Below are positions 26,429 to 35,163 of a stretch of 64,000 nt of DNA, in pieces. The notes below the pieces were generated by a model. It searched no databases and was not told where the DNA came from. It was given only the letters and a program-made list of their open reading frames with translations. Source of the DNA: Calothrix sp. C42_A2020_038 (GTDB taxonomy: Bacteria; Cyanobacteriota; Cyanobacteriia; Cyanobacteriales; Nostocaceae); assembly GCA_015272395.1 (NCBI GenBank), contig JACYLQ010000018.1:21349-85348 (forward strand), in the 5' to 3' direction. Position numbers and translations under genes: made by a program. Each line of letters begins with the position of its first letter. The stretch's first letter is position 1.

Positions 26429-27790
26429 TTATCCTTCAGGATTAAGTTCTTCTGCTTCTAACAAAATTGGATTGACATCAAACCAAGATTCACCATGATA
26501 GTTACGATATTCAAACACTAAACGACTGTGAATCATCGTTTGATAATCTCTGTCACCACCAACTTTTTTACGTGTCCGCACTTGTCGTAACAATTCCCAC
26601 TCTTGATCACAAATCTGCATTGTCATTTCGTTACGACGCGAACGAATTAAAGCTTCTAAAGTTTGTCGTTCCAAAGGTAATTTTCTTTGACGTTGAATCC
26701 AGTTATTTAATAACCTTAATAAATCTCGCACATGACCGCCACTAATTTGGCATAAACGGTCTAGGCTTTCTATACTATCAAAAATTTCCGTTATTTTACT
26801 TAGACGTTTACTTGCGTCTAAATTGGGAAAAGCGCGCGCAAGTACCATTTGACGCATCAGTTCCATACCAGCTTCACAAGAACTACCATCTTTATAATGT
26901 ACTGGTACCATTGGTAATACTCTAGGTTCTTCTGGAAAGCGCTGCGTTAAGTTATTGTAATCATTAGAGAACTTCAACGCTAATGGCATTGTGTAAACTA
27001 CATGACAGCGTAGTTTTGTTAAATACTCACTTTGATCAATAAATAAGTATTCTTGTTGCGGGCGCCCCCAAGGTTTGACACGACTATCAATACGGTCAAG
27101 ATTATCAACGATAACAACAAGTCCATTTTTGCCACGCTGTTTCAGTTTTGCGATAGCAGGTTCCAATAATTCTGTATTTATCGCTTCTAAAAGTTTACCC
27201 TTTTGAGGAGCTAAATACTGGTTAAGCCGTTCGCGTAATGTTGCATCACCTTTAGTTCGAGTCGTAATTTCACCAATTCCGACCGAGAGTGAAAACTTTT
27301 CCTCATTAGAATTAAAACCGACATCGCCCAAAACAGGAAGTTTAGCTTTGACTCCAATAATTTCCGCATTCAAAATTTTCCATGCACCTTGGAGTAATTC
27401 TTTAAGTTTATCAAGTTCATGAAATTTAATTTCAACCAGACTTTGACTAACGTGACGTGCGATAGCTAGTAAAAAATCACCAATATCAACATCTGCCATT
27501 TCCAAGTCTTGACTTGACTCAAAATAAACTACATAAAAATTTTCTTTTTCTAATTCAAATTTGAGTTGTAATAGTTCTGTAGATTTACCACAACCAATAT
27601 GACCTGTGAACAATTGACAAGTTGGTTCATCGGGAGAAAAAAAAGTTATATTATCTCTCAACTCTTCAATAATTTTTCCACCTCTTACCGAAGAAAAATC
27701 GATGTATAACTTCAAATCTTCAAGATTGTCAAAAGCTAGGGTCTTACTAGGATTTGTGACCTGATAAAACGCGCGTATATCTATAGTCAT
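26429..27790 (-). CDS. P-loop NTPase, first gene of a two-NTPase operon
   Basis: 453 residues. Walker A GHIGCGKSTELL near 63-74, a Walker B VVIVDNLDRI near 222-231, then a KAP/AAA-like helical lid (QISGGHVRDLLRLLNN). The N-terminus contains LEDLKLYIDFSSVRGGK before the P-loop. No membrane segment, protease or nuclease motif is visible. It is transcribed just ahead of the TPR-STAND gene, with a five-base gap. Proteins of this kind are common in filamentous cyanobacteria but remain uncharacterised as far as I know. Confidence 0.8.
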   Translation of the reverse strand: MTIDIRAFYQVTNPSKTLAFDNLEDLKLYIDFSSVRGGKIIEELRDNITFFSPDEPTCQLFTGHIGCGKSTELLQLKFELEKENFYVVYFESSQDLEMADVDIGDFLLAIARHVSQSLVEIKFHELDKLKELLQGAWKILNAEIIGVKAKLPVLGDVGFNSNEEKFSLSVGIGEITTRTKGDATLRERLNQYLAPQKGKLLEAINTELLEPAIAKLKQRGKNGLVVIVDNLDRIDSRVKPWGRPQQEYLFIDQSEYLTKLRCHVVYTMPLALKFSNDYNNLTQRFPEEPRVLPMVPVHYKDGSSCEAGMELMRQMVLARAFPNLDASKRLSKITEIFDSIESLDRLCQISGGHVRDLLRLLNNWIQRQRKLPLERQTLEALIRSRRNEMTMQICDQEWELLRQVRTRKKVGGDRDYQTMIHSRLVFEYRNYHGESWFDVNPILLEAEELNPEG

Positions 27791-28236
27791 AATACTTCTG
27801 TTGGATTTAATTATGTGTGTTTAAAATAATGTTACTTTGTGTTGTTTACAATACATTACATACCAAATAATGGTGCGTTACGTTCTTAGAGAACGCACCT
27901 GATGTATCTATAAAACAAACAAGTTTAACTTTATACAATGGTATAATTCTTATTAAGAAAATGTTTAGTCATAAAACATACATTTAATTAATTTTCTCTA
28001 AAATAATAAGTAAAAAAATATTTAATTAATTATGAATAAAGTAGTAATTATTACTTACATTCATCAATGCTTTGTGTTATGAATTTTAGACAACGTAGGG
28101 TGCGTGATATTACAAAAGAATTTAAATTAGTCAGAGTATAAGTAATATCACGCACCAGTAAAATTCCTGATTTCTTAAAGAATGTAGGAATCTGAACCGA
28201 TCAAAATCTCTGTTCATTTATATTGGTTTCGATTTT
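27791..28236. other. Intergenic region with two inverted repeats
   Basis: 446 AT-rich bases between the NTPase operon and the NTF2-like gene. It holds the hairpin GGTGCGTT/AACGCACC (27871-27899) and the longer element at 28099-28156. No gene is seen. Confidence 0.6.
28099..28156. repeat. 15-bp inverted repeat element
   Basis: Perfect arms GGTGCGTGATATTAC / GTAATATCACGCACC enclosing 28 bases. Its left part, GTAGGGTGCGTGATATTACA, recurs with two changes at 59803-59822, so it is a dispersed repeat. Confidence 0.65.
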
Positions 28237-28668
28237 ATGATTGTGAGTACCGAACCTTCTCAAATACAATATGACAGTTTGCCAAAGGTGACAGTTGACC
28301 GTTACTTCCAGACAATGAACGATGGAATATTCTCAGAAACGGCATTATTATTTACACCTGACGGTATATTGGCACCACCTGTAACACAGCAAATTAAGGG
28401 ACAGGCAGCTATTGCAGCATATCTAGATAAAGCCGCACGGGGAATAAATTTGCAGCCAGTAACAACAACAGTAAAGCCTTTTTACAAAGATAGAATTCAA
28501 GTTGATGTTGAAGGGAGAGTCCAAACGTCGTGCTTTGAAGCGGATGTATCTTGGGCATTTTTGATTAGCAGTGACAGTAAAATCTGCCTCTTGCAAATCA
28601 AGTTACTGCTAAATTTAGATGAGTTAAGACAACTTCGCCCATATTTAAATGAATATGTCTGTGGTTAA
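28237..28668 (+). CDS. NTF2-fold protein, OCP C-terminal-domain-like (CTDH type)
   Basis: 143 residues of the SnoaL/NTF2-like fold. The order VDRYFQTMNDGIFSETALLF, PDGILAPPVTQQIKGQAAIAAYL and GRVQTSCFEADVSWAFLI parallels the C-terminal domain of the orange carotenoid protein. Stand-alone homologues of that domain (CTDH) carry carotenoid as dimers, and Cys in the QTSC segment may be the dimer-forming one. No N-terminal carotenoid-domain (HCP) gene is adjacent. A ketosteroid-isomerase-like enzyme is the alternative. Confidence 0.6.
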   Translation: MIVSTEPSQIQYDSLPKVTVDRYFQTMNDGIFSETALLFTPDGILAPPVTQQIKGQAAIAAYLDKAARGINLQPVTTTVKPFYKDRIQVDVEGRVQTSCFEADVSWAFLISSDSKICLLQIKLLLNLDELRQLRPYLNEYVCG

Positions 28669-28827
28669 TAGCTAAATCTAACAAACTATAATCTTGAAAC
28701 AAATTTTGTCAAAACTTTAATTACCAAAGAAAGCGCTGAATGTAGAGTAAAGATAGCAGGCTGAAAAATAAGTAGATTTACACAGGGGGCAACTAACAGC
28801 TTGGGATTGTCCCCTCATGGGAGCAAA

Positions 28828-29379
28828 ATGCGGGTTGGATATTTATTCGGCGCAGTTTTATTTTCCATATTAGCGACTAGTGACTCAATGTACTTGAGTC
28901 AAATTAGCCAAGCGGTTGAGGTACGAGGTAAGGTATACTTTAACCAACCACCACGTTTGGTCGAAGCTGCTACTACATACAATGATGTGTTTTTTTGGGG
29001 CGCTACATATTACTTTACAATCGATGTTCCAAATAATGCTGTAGAACCATTACAAAAAATTACACTCAACCAACGCGAAGGTGTAGATAATATTCGCTTT
29101 GACCTTAATAATACTTATGCTTTTGAAGGAACACGGCGCCGAAAAGGTCAAAAATTAGGACTACAAGATGTAACTTCTCAAGGGAAGCAAAGTGTTTCAG
29201 TCATTTTTAATCCTCCTGTACCACCAGGCAAAACAATTACAATTGCTATGAAACCACTGCAAAATCCTACTGTTCCTGGTGTTTATTTATTTGGAGTAAC
29301 TGCATTCCCCACAGGAGAACAATCTCACGGACAATTTTTAGGATACGGAAGATTGCAGTTTTATCATCGGATGCTGTGA
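28828..29379 (+). CDS. DUF2808 secreted protein
   Basis: 183 residues from the ATG at 28828; the frame opens nine codons earlier at TTG. An N-terminal signal-like helix (MRVGYLFGAVLFSILATS) is followed by the DUF2808 pattern: YNDVFFWGATYYFTIDVP, EPLQKITLNQREGVDNI and GTRRRKGQKLGL. The C-terminus is PGVYLFGVTAFP and GQFLGYGRLQFY. DUF2808 proteins are cyanobacterial exported proteins of unknown function. It is convergent with the ExbB-like gene. Confidence 0.8.
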   Translation: MRVGYLFGAVLFSILATSDSMYLSQISQAVEVRGKVYFNQPPRLVEAATTYNDVFFWGATYYFTIDVPNNAVEPLQKITLNQREGVDNIRFDLNNTYAFEGTRRRKGQKLGLQDVTSQGKQSVSVIFNPPVPPGKTITIAMKPLQNPTVPGVYLFGVTAFPTGEQSHGQFLGYGRLQFYHRML

Positions 29380-29396
29380 GTCATGACCTCAGCATC
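29370..29396. terminator. Bidirectional hairpin between convergent genes
   Basis: GATGCTG / CAGCATC perfect stem spanning the two facing stop codons, with GTCATGAC at its tip. Confidence 0.55.
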
Positions 29397-30022
29397 TACG
29401 ATTTTAAACTTTGCAAATAAATTAATTCGAGTTCGCTGCTAACTTTGGTAAAGTAGTCTGTCTGCTGTGTGCGCAAAATTACAAAAGTCCGAAGAAATAC
29501 AAATGCTGCCACTGCGAGTGATATTCCTGCACCCGAACTAATCAAGGCTTGAGCAATACCACCAAAAATTGCAGAAAGATTCGTTGTATCGAAACCACCA
29601 GATTTCAGATTGTAGAACATGCTCATCAAACCGTTTACAGTTCCAACAATACCAAGTAGAGGGGCGATTGCAGCTATACTTTCTATCAATTTATCACCTT
29701 GACGCATTTCAACAAACTCTTTATCTAAAGCTGCTACAAGAGCAAGATGAAACGTTTCTGGTGAAGGCACTTTCAGTTTTAAAGGAGCTGCTAGTACACG
29801 TCCAATAGCCAAACCTTCCGCGCGTTCTGCAAAGGTGCGTGCTTCTTCTAAATCTACTTTTGCTGCTGTTAGAACTTTATGCACTACATTTTTTTCTCGG
29901 ATGATTAATCTAAACCAATACCATATCCGCTCTAAAACATAAGCAAAAGTTATAACCGATAAAGCTAGCAGGGGGTACATTACGAAACCACCTACTAGGA
30001 AGATATCTAATACTCTAGTCAT
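29396..30022 (-). CDS. exbB: MotA/TolQ/ExbB proton channel family protein
   Basis: 208 residues with three membrane helices: one near the N-terminus (MYPLLALSVITFAYVLERIWYWF) and two in the second half (IAAIAPLLGIVGTVNGLMSMF; AQALISSGAGISLAVAAFVF). Together these are the ExbB/TolQ hallmark. It would use the proton gradient to energise TonB-dependent uptake. The gene is solitary: no exbD or tonB is adjacent. A Fur-like site lies about 100 bases upstream, supporting the iron/TonB assignment over Tol or flagellar-type roles. Confidence 0.8.
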   Translation of the reverse strand: MTRVLDIFLVGGFVMYPLLALSVITFAYVLERIWYWFRLIIREKNVVHKVLTAAKVDLEEARTFAERAEGLAIGRVLAAPLKLKVPSPETFHLALVAALDKEFVEMRQGDKLIESIAAIAPLLGIVGTVNGLMSMFYNLKSGGFDTTNLSAIFGGIAQALISSGAGISLAVAAFVFLRTFVILRTQQTDYFTKVSSELELIYLQSLKS

Positions 30023-30125
30023 TACAGCTTAATTAAGTTTCTTAATGTTACAAATTACGCATACAGACCTGTAATATATCGTGATAACACTGAATCAATG
30101 ATTAAGAAAAGTTAATTAAATTATT

Positions 30126-30145
30126 AATGAATGATAATCAATCAC
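30126..30145 (-). promoter_or_regulatory. Fur-like box upstream of exbB
   Basis: AATGATAATCA core matches the centre of the Fur consensus (about 13 of 19 positions overall). The rest of 30023-30413 is AT-rich, with no gene seen. Confidence 0.5.
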
Positions 30146-30413
30146 AATGTATTTTATGTGGCAGCACGTGTCAATATCTAGCGATGGTTTTAAAAATAAT
30201 TTATCCGAGATTTTAGGAAGATAAATGTATCTAAAATCCAACATATAAAAGAAAATATAAATACCAATATTACTTCATCTAAATTTATAAAAACTCTGTT
30301 TGAAATACGGAATTAAGTAAGCAAATAGTGAAGTTATTATATAGAAACATAAGCTAAAAATGATTTACTTCCAAACATAGCTGGTATATACAGAATAGGA
30401 GGTATGTAGAGAT

Positions 30414-30941
30414 ATGCAATTCAGCACAGTTAAAAGCTTACGTTGGATATTATTACTTAGTGCAATTTCTATTTTGACAACATTGAATATTGCAATTCCG
30501 GTCGCTGTTTCGGCGCCGATTTCGACTGCTGCAGTATCAAAATCTGACAAAATAGCTCAAAGAATTATTAGTTTAAAACAATCGCAGCAACGCTGGATAG
30601 AAATAAATCTCAAACAGCAGAAATTGCGAGCTTGGGAAGGTGACAAAATAATATATGATATTACGGTGTCAACAGGTAAAAAATCAACTCCTACACTGAC
30701 AGGAGTTTATGCAATTCAAACAAAATTACCTAGAGCCAGAATGCGCGGTGCTGACTACGACATTCCTGACGTACCCAGCACAATGTACTACGACGGTAAC
30801 TATGCTATTCACGGCGCCTACTGGCATAATAACTTTGGTACACCAGTCAGTCATGGATGTGTAAATCTACCACCCAAAAAAGCACGCTTATTATTCAACT
30901 GGGCAAAAGTTGGAACTCCCGTAATTGTACGTAATAAATAA
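30414..30941 (+). CDS. L,D-transpeptidase (YkuD domain)
   Basis: 175 residues with an N-terminal signal helix (WILLLSAISILTTLNIAIPVAV). The YkuD domain starts at RWIEINLKQQKLRAWEGD. Its catalytic signature HGAYWHNNFGTPVSHGCVNL (about 137-156) supplies the His and the nucleophilic Cys. It cross-links peptidoglycan stem peptides or attaches proteins in the periplasm. AGGAGG precedes the ATG. It is intact and of the usual short cyanobacterial size. Confidence 0.9.
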   Translation: MQFSTVKSLRWILLLSAISILTTLNIAIPVAVSAPISTAAVSKSDKIAQRIISLKQSQQRWIEINLKQQKLRAWEGDKIIYDITVSTGKKSTPTLTGVYAIQTKLPRARMRGADYDIPDVPSTMYYDGNYAIHGAYWHNNFGTPVSHGCVNLPPKKARLLFNWAKVGTPVIVRNK

Positions 30942-31005
30942 TTCAAAATCAAAAGGACTAAAAGCTCAAGACACATCTATCGTCAAAATTATTCCCGATC
31001 TTCTA

Positions 31006-31350
31006 TCAGGTTAGAAGCGGCTCTAATTTCGCTATAACTTCATCAATCAATTCAGAAGGAGCTGTTTCAACAAAAACCGCTTTTCTCGCGCTACAATCAA
31101 CTGCTCTAAGATGATCTACTAATACGACACCATAAGTCTGCATCTGGGCTGGCAATTCAACTTCAAATGGCCATCCCTTCTTGCGACTAGTAATGGGACA
31201 AACCATGATAATCTTAGAAACTTGATTATAAACTAATGGCGAAATGATAATGGCGGGGCGATAGCCTGCCTGCTTACTGCCAGTACGGGGATTGAGTTCC
31301 AATTGGATAATGTCACCACGTTCGGGAACGCGCTCATCAATCTTTACCAA
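31006..31350 (-). CDS. mazF: MazF/PemK-type endoribonuclease toxin
   Basis: 114 residues: GDIIQLELNPRTGSKQAGYRPAIIISP is the MazF N-terminal pattern, followed by ICPITSRKKG-like VCPITSRKKGWPFEV and VLVDHLRAVDCSAR. MazF toxins cleave mRNA at short motifs. Its start overlaps the mazE stop by 7 bases, the usual coupled order antitoxin then toxin. Confidence 0.9.
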   Translation of the reverse strand: MVKIDERVPERGDIIQLELNPRTGSKQAGYRPAIIISPLVYNQVSKIIMVCPITSRKKGWPFEVELPAQMQTYGVVLVDHLRAVDCSARKAVFVETAPSELIDEVIAKLEPLLT

Positions 31351-31586
31351 CTTTCTTCTCCCGCAGGCTCTCCCCAGTCTATCTCATCATGCTGCATGTC
31401 TGGGGTAACATTTTGAAGCAATTCATCAAGGTTATATTTGGGTCTTGCCGGAGATAAAATAATCTTATTTTCCTCGGTTGAAATGGCTACCAAGTCTCCT
31501 TGTTTTAATCCTATCTGCTGAATAATGCTTTGCGGAAGCCTGATTCCAAGAGAGTTGCCCCACAGGCTGATTTTTTGGGTAATCAT
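31344..31586 (-). CDS. mazE: MazE/AbrB-type antitoxin
   Basis: 80 residues with the AbrB/SpoVT swapped-hairpin pattern: KISLWGNSLGIRLPQSIIQQIGLKQGDLVAI (about 5-35). An acidic C-terminus (NVTPDMQHDEIDWGEPAGEE) would bind and neutralise MazF. It is first in a two-gene operon and likely autoregulates through the AbrB domain. Confidence 0.9.
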   Translation of the reverse strand: MITQKISLWGNSLGIRLPQSIIQQIGLKQGDLVAISTEENKIILSPARPKYNLDELLQNVTPDMQHDEIDWGEPAGEESW

Positions 31587-31873
31587 GTTTAAGAATTATG
31601 ACAACCATGTTTATACATTGAGTATACAAAAGTTTTAGGCATATCAATCCTTATCACATGACACAACTTAAAAATGCAGTAATTGTGGTGCAGTCGTCTA
31701 CAAAATAATTGATTTGGTACTTAGGGTATAACACCACCATTGAAAGGGGCAAACACCGAACCAGTTAGTTGCACAGTTATATTTACAATAACGATAGTAA
31801 AACAAATAAATCTAAAATTTCTTTATAACTCGGCACCCCTGCCACTGGTTCTTTATCCCTAAATAATCAGCCT
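31587..31873. other. Divergent promoter region of mazEF and clpB
   Basis: 287 bases. No CIRCE element (TTAGCACTC type) is seen before clpB. No gene is seen. Confidence 0.5.
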
Positions 31874-34492
31874 ATGCAACCAACTAACCCAAATCAATTT
31901 ACAGAAAAAGCCTGGGAAGCGATAGCCCATACTCCTGATATCGCTAAACAAAACCAGCAGCAACAAATCGAAAGCGAACACTTAATGAAAGCGCTGCTGG
32001 AACAAGATGGACTTGCTAGTAGTATATTTACAAAACTTAGTATTAATGTTTCCAAGTTGCGTGACCGTACTGAACAATTTATACAACGTCAACCAAAAGT
32101 ATCTGGTAGTAGCAGTTCTGTATATTTAGGACGGAGCTTAGATACTCTTCTTGACCGTGCAGAAAATTATCGCAAAGAGTTTCAGGACGAATTTATTTCT
32201 ATTGAACATTTATTACTTGCCTATGCTAAAGACGACCGCTTTGGCAAAGGTCTATTTCAAGAATTCGGCTTGGATGAATCCAAACTTAAAAATATTATTA
32301 AACAAATTCGAGGAAGCCAAAAAGTGACCGACCAAAATCCAGAAGGGAAATACCAATCGCTGGAAAAATATGGGCGTGACCTTACCCAAGCTGCCCGTGA
32401 TGGTAAACTAGACCCAGTGATTGGACGCGATGATGAGATTCGTCGCACCATACAAATTCTCTCCCGTCGTACTAAAAATAATCCTGTATTAATTGGTGAA
32501 CCTGGTGTAGGTAAAACAGCTATTGCAGAAGGACTTGCACAGCGTATTATCGCGGGTGATGTTCCCCAGTCCCTCAAAGATCGACAACTGATAGCTTTAG
32601 ATATGGGCGCCTTAATTGCGGGTGCAAAGTATCGAGGTGAGTTTGAAGAACGTCTAAAAGCTGTATTAAAAGAAGTTACCGAGTCGAACGGTAATATAGT
32701 TCTATTTATTGATGAAATTCATACCGTGGTTGGTGCTGGCGCCACTCAAGGTGCAATGGACGCTGGCAACTTACTCAAACCAATGTTAGCGCGGGGTGAG
32801 TTACGCTGTATCGGCGCCACCACTTTGGATGAATATCGTAAGTATATAGAGAAAGACGCTGCTTTAGAACGTCGTTTCCAACAAGTATATGTAGACCAAC
32901 CTAGTGTCGAAGATACTATCTCCATCTTGCGTGGATTAAAAGAACGTTATGAAGTTCACCACGGGGTACGTATTTCTGACAGTTCACTAGTAGCAGCAGC
33001 AACATTGTCCAATAGATACATAACCGAGCGTTTTCTACCAGACAAAGCAATTGACTTGGTAGACGAAGCTGCCGCACGGTTGAAAATGGAGATTACTTCT
33101 AAACCCGAAGAACTCGATGAAATCGACCGTAAGATTTTACAGCTAGAAATGGAAAAACTATCGCTGCAAAAAGAAAGCGATCTAGCTTCGCGCGAGCGTC
33201 TCGAACGTTTAGAAAGAGAACTCGCTGATCTCAAAGAAGAACAGCGTACCCTTCAAGCGCAGTGGCAGTCAGAAAAAGACGTTATTACCAAAATTCAGTC
33301 GATCAAAGAAGAAATCGACCGGGTAAATTTGGAAATTCAGCAAGCAGAGCGTAATTATGACCTGAACCGCGCGGCTGAATTAAAATATGGTAAGTTGACC
33401 GACTTGCACCGTCGCTTGGAGCAAACAGAAGCTGAGTTGGCACAAGCCCAACGTAGCGGAAAGTCACTGTTACGTGAGGAAGTTACCGAAGCAGATATTG
33501 CTGAAGTTATCTCTAAATGGACAGGTATACCAATTAGTAAACTAGTTGAATCTGAGAAAGAAAAACTTCTACATCTCGAAGACGAGTTACATAACCGGGT
33601 TATTGGACAAAATGAAGCTGTCACCGCAGTCGCTGACGCTATTCAACGTTCCCGCGCGGGACTTTCTGACCCCAACCGTCCAATCGCTAGCTTTATTTTC
33701 CTTGGACCTACAGGTGTAGGAAAAACCGAGTTAGCAAAAGCTTTAGCTGCCTTCATGTTCGACACAGAAGAAGCGCTGGTACGAATTGATATGTCCGAAT
33801 ACATGGAGAAACACGCAGTTTCTCGATTGATTGGCGCCCCTCCAGGATATGTTGGCTACGATGAAGGTGGACAGTTAAGCGAAGCCATTCGGCGCCGCCC
33901 ATATGCAGTAGTGCTATTTGACGAAATCGAAAAAGCACACCCCGATGTATTTAATATCTTCCTACAAATCCTTGATGATGGTCGCGTCACCGATGCCCAA
34001 GGTCATACAGTGGATTTCAAAAATACCATCATTATTATGACCAGCAACATCGGTTCGCAGTACATCCTTGATGTCGCAGGTGATGATAGTCGTTACGACG
34101 AAATGCGTCATCGGGTAATGGAAGCAATGCGAAACACATTCCGTCCAGAATTTTTAAACCGCGTTGATGAACAAATCATCTTCCACGCACTGCAAAAGAG
34201 CGAACTACGCAAAATTGTTCAATTGCAAGTCGAACGCTTACGTCATCGTTTGGCGGACCGCAAGATGTCACTCAAGCTCTCTGATGTTGCACTTGACTTT
34301 TTAGCTGAAGTAGGGTACGACCCAGTATTCGGCGCCCGTCCATTAAAGCGTGCGATACAACGCGAACTAGAAACACAAATCGCCAAAGCCATTTTGCGTG
34401 GTGAGTTTAACAACGGAGACACAATCTTTGTCGATATCGAGAATGAACGTTTAGCGTTCAAGCGTCTACCCGCTGAATTATTGACAACATAG
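31874..34492 (+). CDS. clpB: ClpB disaggregase
   Basis: 872 residues. N-domain repeats (about 1-145), AAA1 with Walker A GEPGVGKT near 207, a middle coiled-coil (about 400-530, [21 protein letters not shown]), AAA2 with GPTGVGKTE near 612, and the C-terminal D2 small domain. The Walker B motifs FIDEIHT and [11 protein letters not shown] are intact. The long M-domain distinguishes ClpB from ClpC, and there is no IGF loop for ClpP. It rescues aggregated proteins together with DnaK, and probably with Hsp20. A perfect hairpin follows. Confidence 0.95.
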   Translation: MQPTNPNQFTEKAWEAIAHTPDIAKQNQQQQIESEHLMKALLEQDGLASSIFTKLSINVSKLRDRTEQFIQRQPKVSGSSSSVYLGRSLDTLLDRAENYRKEFQDEFISIEHLLLAYAKDDRFGKGLFQEFGLDESKLKNIIKQIRGSQKVTDQNPEGKYQSLEKYGRDLTQAARDGKLDPVIGRDDEIRRTIQILSRRTKNNPVLIGEPGVGKTAIAEGLAQRIIAGDVPQSLKDRQLIALDMGALIAGAKYRGEFEERLKAVLKEVTESNGNIVLFIDEIHTVVGAGATQGAMDAGNLLKPMLARGELRCIGATTLDEYRKYIEKDAALERRFQQVYVDQPSVEDTISILRGLKERYEVHHGVRISDSSLVAAATLSNRYITERFLPDKAIDLVDEAAARLKMEITSKPEELDEIDRKILQLEMEKLSLQKESDLASRERLERLERELADLKEEQRTLQAQWQSEKDVITKIQSIKEEIDRVNLEIQQAERNYDLNRAAELKYGKLTDLHRRLEQTEAELAQAQRSGKSLLREEVTEADIAEVISKWTGIPISKLVESEKEKLLHLEDELHNRVIGQNEAVTAVADAIQRSRAGLSDPNRPIASFIFLGPTGVGKTELAKALAAFMFDTEEALVRIDMSEYMEKHAVSRLIGAPPGYVGYDEGGQLSEAIRRRPYAVVLFDEIEKAHPDVFNIFLQILDDGRVTDAQGHTVDFKNTIIIMTSNIGSQYILDVAGDDSRYDEMRHRVMEAMRNTFRPEFLNRVDEQIIFHALQKSELRKIVQLQVERLRHRLADRKMSLKLSDVALDFLAEVGYDPVFGARPLKRAIQRELETQIAKAILRGEFNNGDTIFVDIENERLAFKRLPAELLTT

Positions 34493-34495
34493 GTT

Positions 34496-34528
34496 AGATA
34501 CCCGACTTTTTCAAAAAGTCGGGTATCT
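34496..34528 (+). terminator. clpB terminator
   Basis: 16-bp arms AGATACCCGACTTTTT / AAAAAGTCGGGTATCT around a single C, beginning four bases after the stop. Confidence 0.75.
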
Positions 34529-34540
34529 AAGAATTAACCT

Positions 34541-34611
34541 ACTGGTTCATGTCATAAGCAGGGACGCATGTTCCACAACACCCCAGAATTAATGGCACGA
34601 ACCACTACCAA
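34541..34611. repeat. Short inverted-repeat element (TAGTGGTTC family)
   Basis: CTACTGGTTCATGTCATAA on the left and TTAATGGCACGAACCACTA on the right are inverted copies related to the termini of the 49945-50116 element. Probably a deleted relative. Confidence 0.5.
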
Positions 34612-34680
34612 CTTGATCAAAATCTGACAAAACATGATAAATGTTAAAATTGTGGTGTAAATAAATTTAAAAGAATCACT

Positions 34681-34770
34681 ATGGCTATCTTGACATTAGG
34701 TTGGGTTTCACTTCTGGTTGTTTTTACTTGGTCTATTGCAATGGTAGTCTGGGGTCGCAACGGATTGTAG
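34681..34770 (+). CDS. petN: Cytochrome b6f subunit VIII, PetN
   Basis: 29 residues, [17 protein letters not shown] then [12 protein letters not shown], identical in pattern to PetN across cyanobacteria and chloroplasts. One membrane helix that stabilises the b6f complex. The protein is too short for routine ORF calling. The next small gene starts eight bases after its stop with a good ribosome site. Confidence 0.97.
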   Translation: MAILTLGWVSLLVVFTWSIAMVVWGRNGL

Positions 34771-34777
34771 GAGAACT

Positions 34778-34939
34778 GTGGAAAGTCAATTGCTCAATAT
34801 TTTGGCAATAACAGCCATAGTATTGCTTATTGCAGTAACCGTTGGTGTTGGTTATCTGACTTTATCCGACTGGCGTGACCGTCGTCGCTTGGAGCAAGAA
34901 AACCGCGAAGTGCGACGTTCTGCTGCTCCTAAAAAATAA
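34778..34939 (+). CDS. Small single-helix membrane protein after petN
   Basis: 53 residues starting at GTG, with AGGAG seven bases upstream and overlapping the end of petN context. The N-terminal helix ILAITAIVLLIAVTVGVGYL is followed by a charged tail (SDWRDRRRLEQENREVRR). Tight coupling with petN suggests a thylakoid role, but I do not recognise a named subunit. Confidence 0.7.
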   Translation: MESQLLNILAITAIVLLIAVTVGVGYLTLSDWRDRRRLEQENREVRRSAAPKK

Positions 34940-34984
34940 AGGTGCCTATCCAACAATAAATCTGTCATTCTGGAAGCGTAAGCG

Positions 34985-35024
34985 TACTGACATCCTCCCA
35001 CGCTGAATCAAAGATTACAGCGTG
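34985..35024 (-). mobile_element. Solitary IS605-type end hairpin
   Basis: Minus strand reads CCCCACGCTG ... CAGCGTGGGAGGATGTCA, the hairpin-plus-GATGTCA right end typical of IS200/IS605 elements, without any tnpA or tnpB beside it. A degraded or non-autonomous copy. Confidence 0.5.
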
Positions 35025-35119
35025 GGGAAATAAATTAATGAGTTTACTACGCTTTGTCCTAATTTGCTTTCTCTACCAATACTTTTGTATGTAATAAATT
35101 TGTAGCAAGTAAGTTACAA

Positions 35120-35139
35120 ATGTGAACCATGGTTCACAT
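35120..35139. repeat. Perfect 20-bp palindrome
   Basis: ATGTGAACCATGGTTCACAT, 25 bases beyond the stop of the lipoprotein gene. No loop is present, so it resembles a dimeric regulator site more than a terminator. Confidence 0.6.
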
Positions 35140-35163
35140 CTGCTTGGTACTGAAAGATATGCA

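Noticed and set aside
31587..31873. CIRCE heat-shock operator before clpB
   Set aside because: No TTAGCACTC-n9-GAGTGCTAA-like sequence is present.
32257..34461. Five minus-strand ORFs under clpB
   Set aside because: Serine- and arginine-rich shadow frames of an unmistakable ClpB coding sequence.
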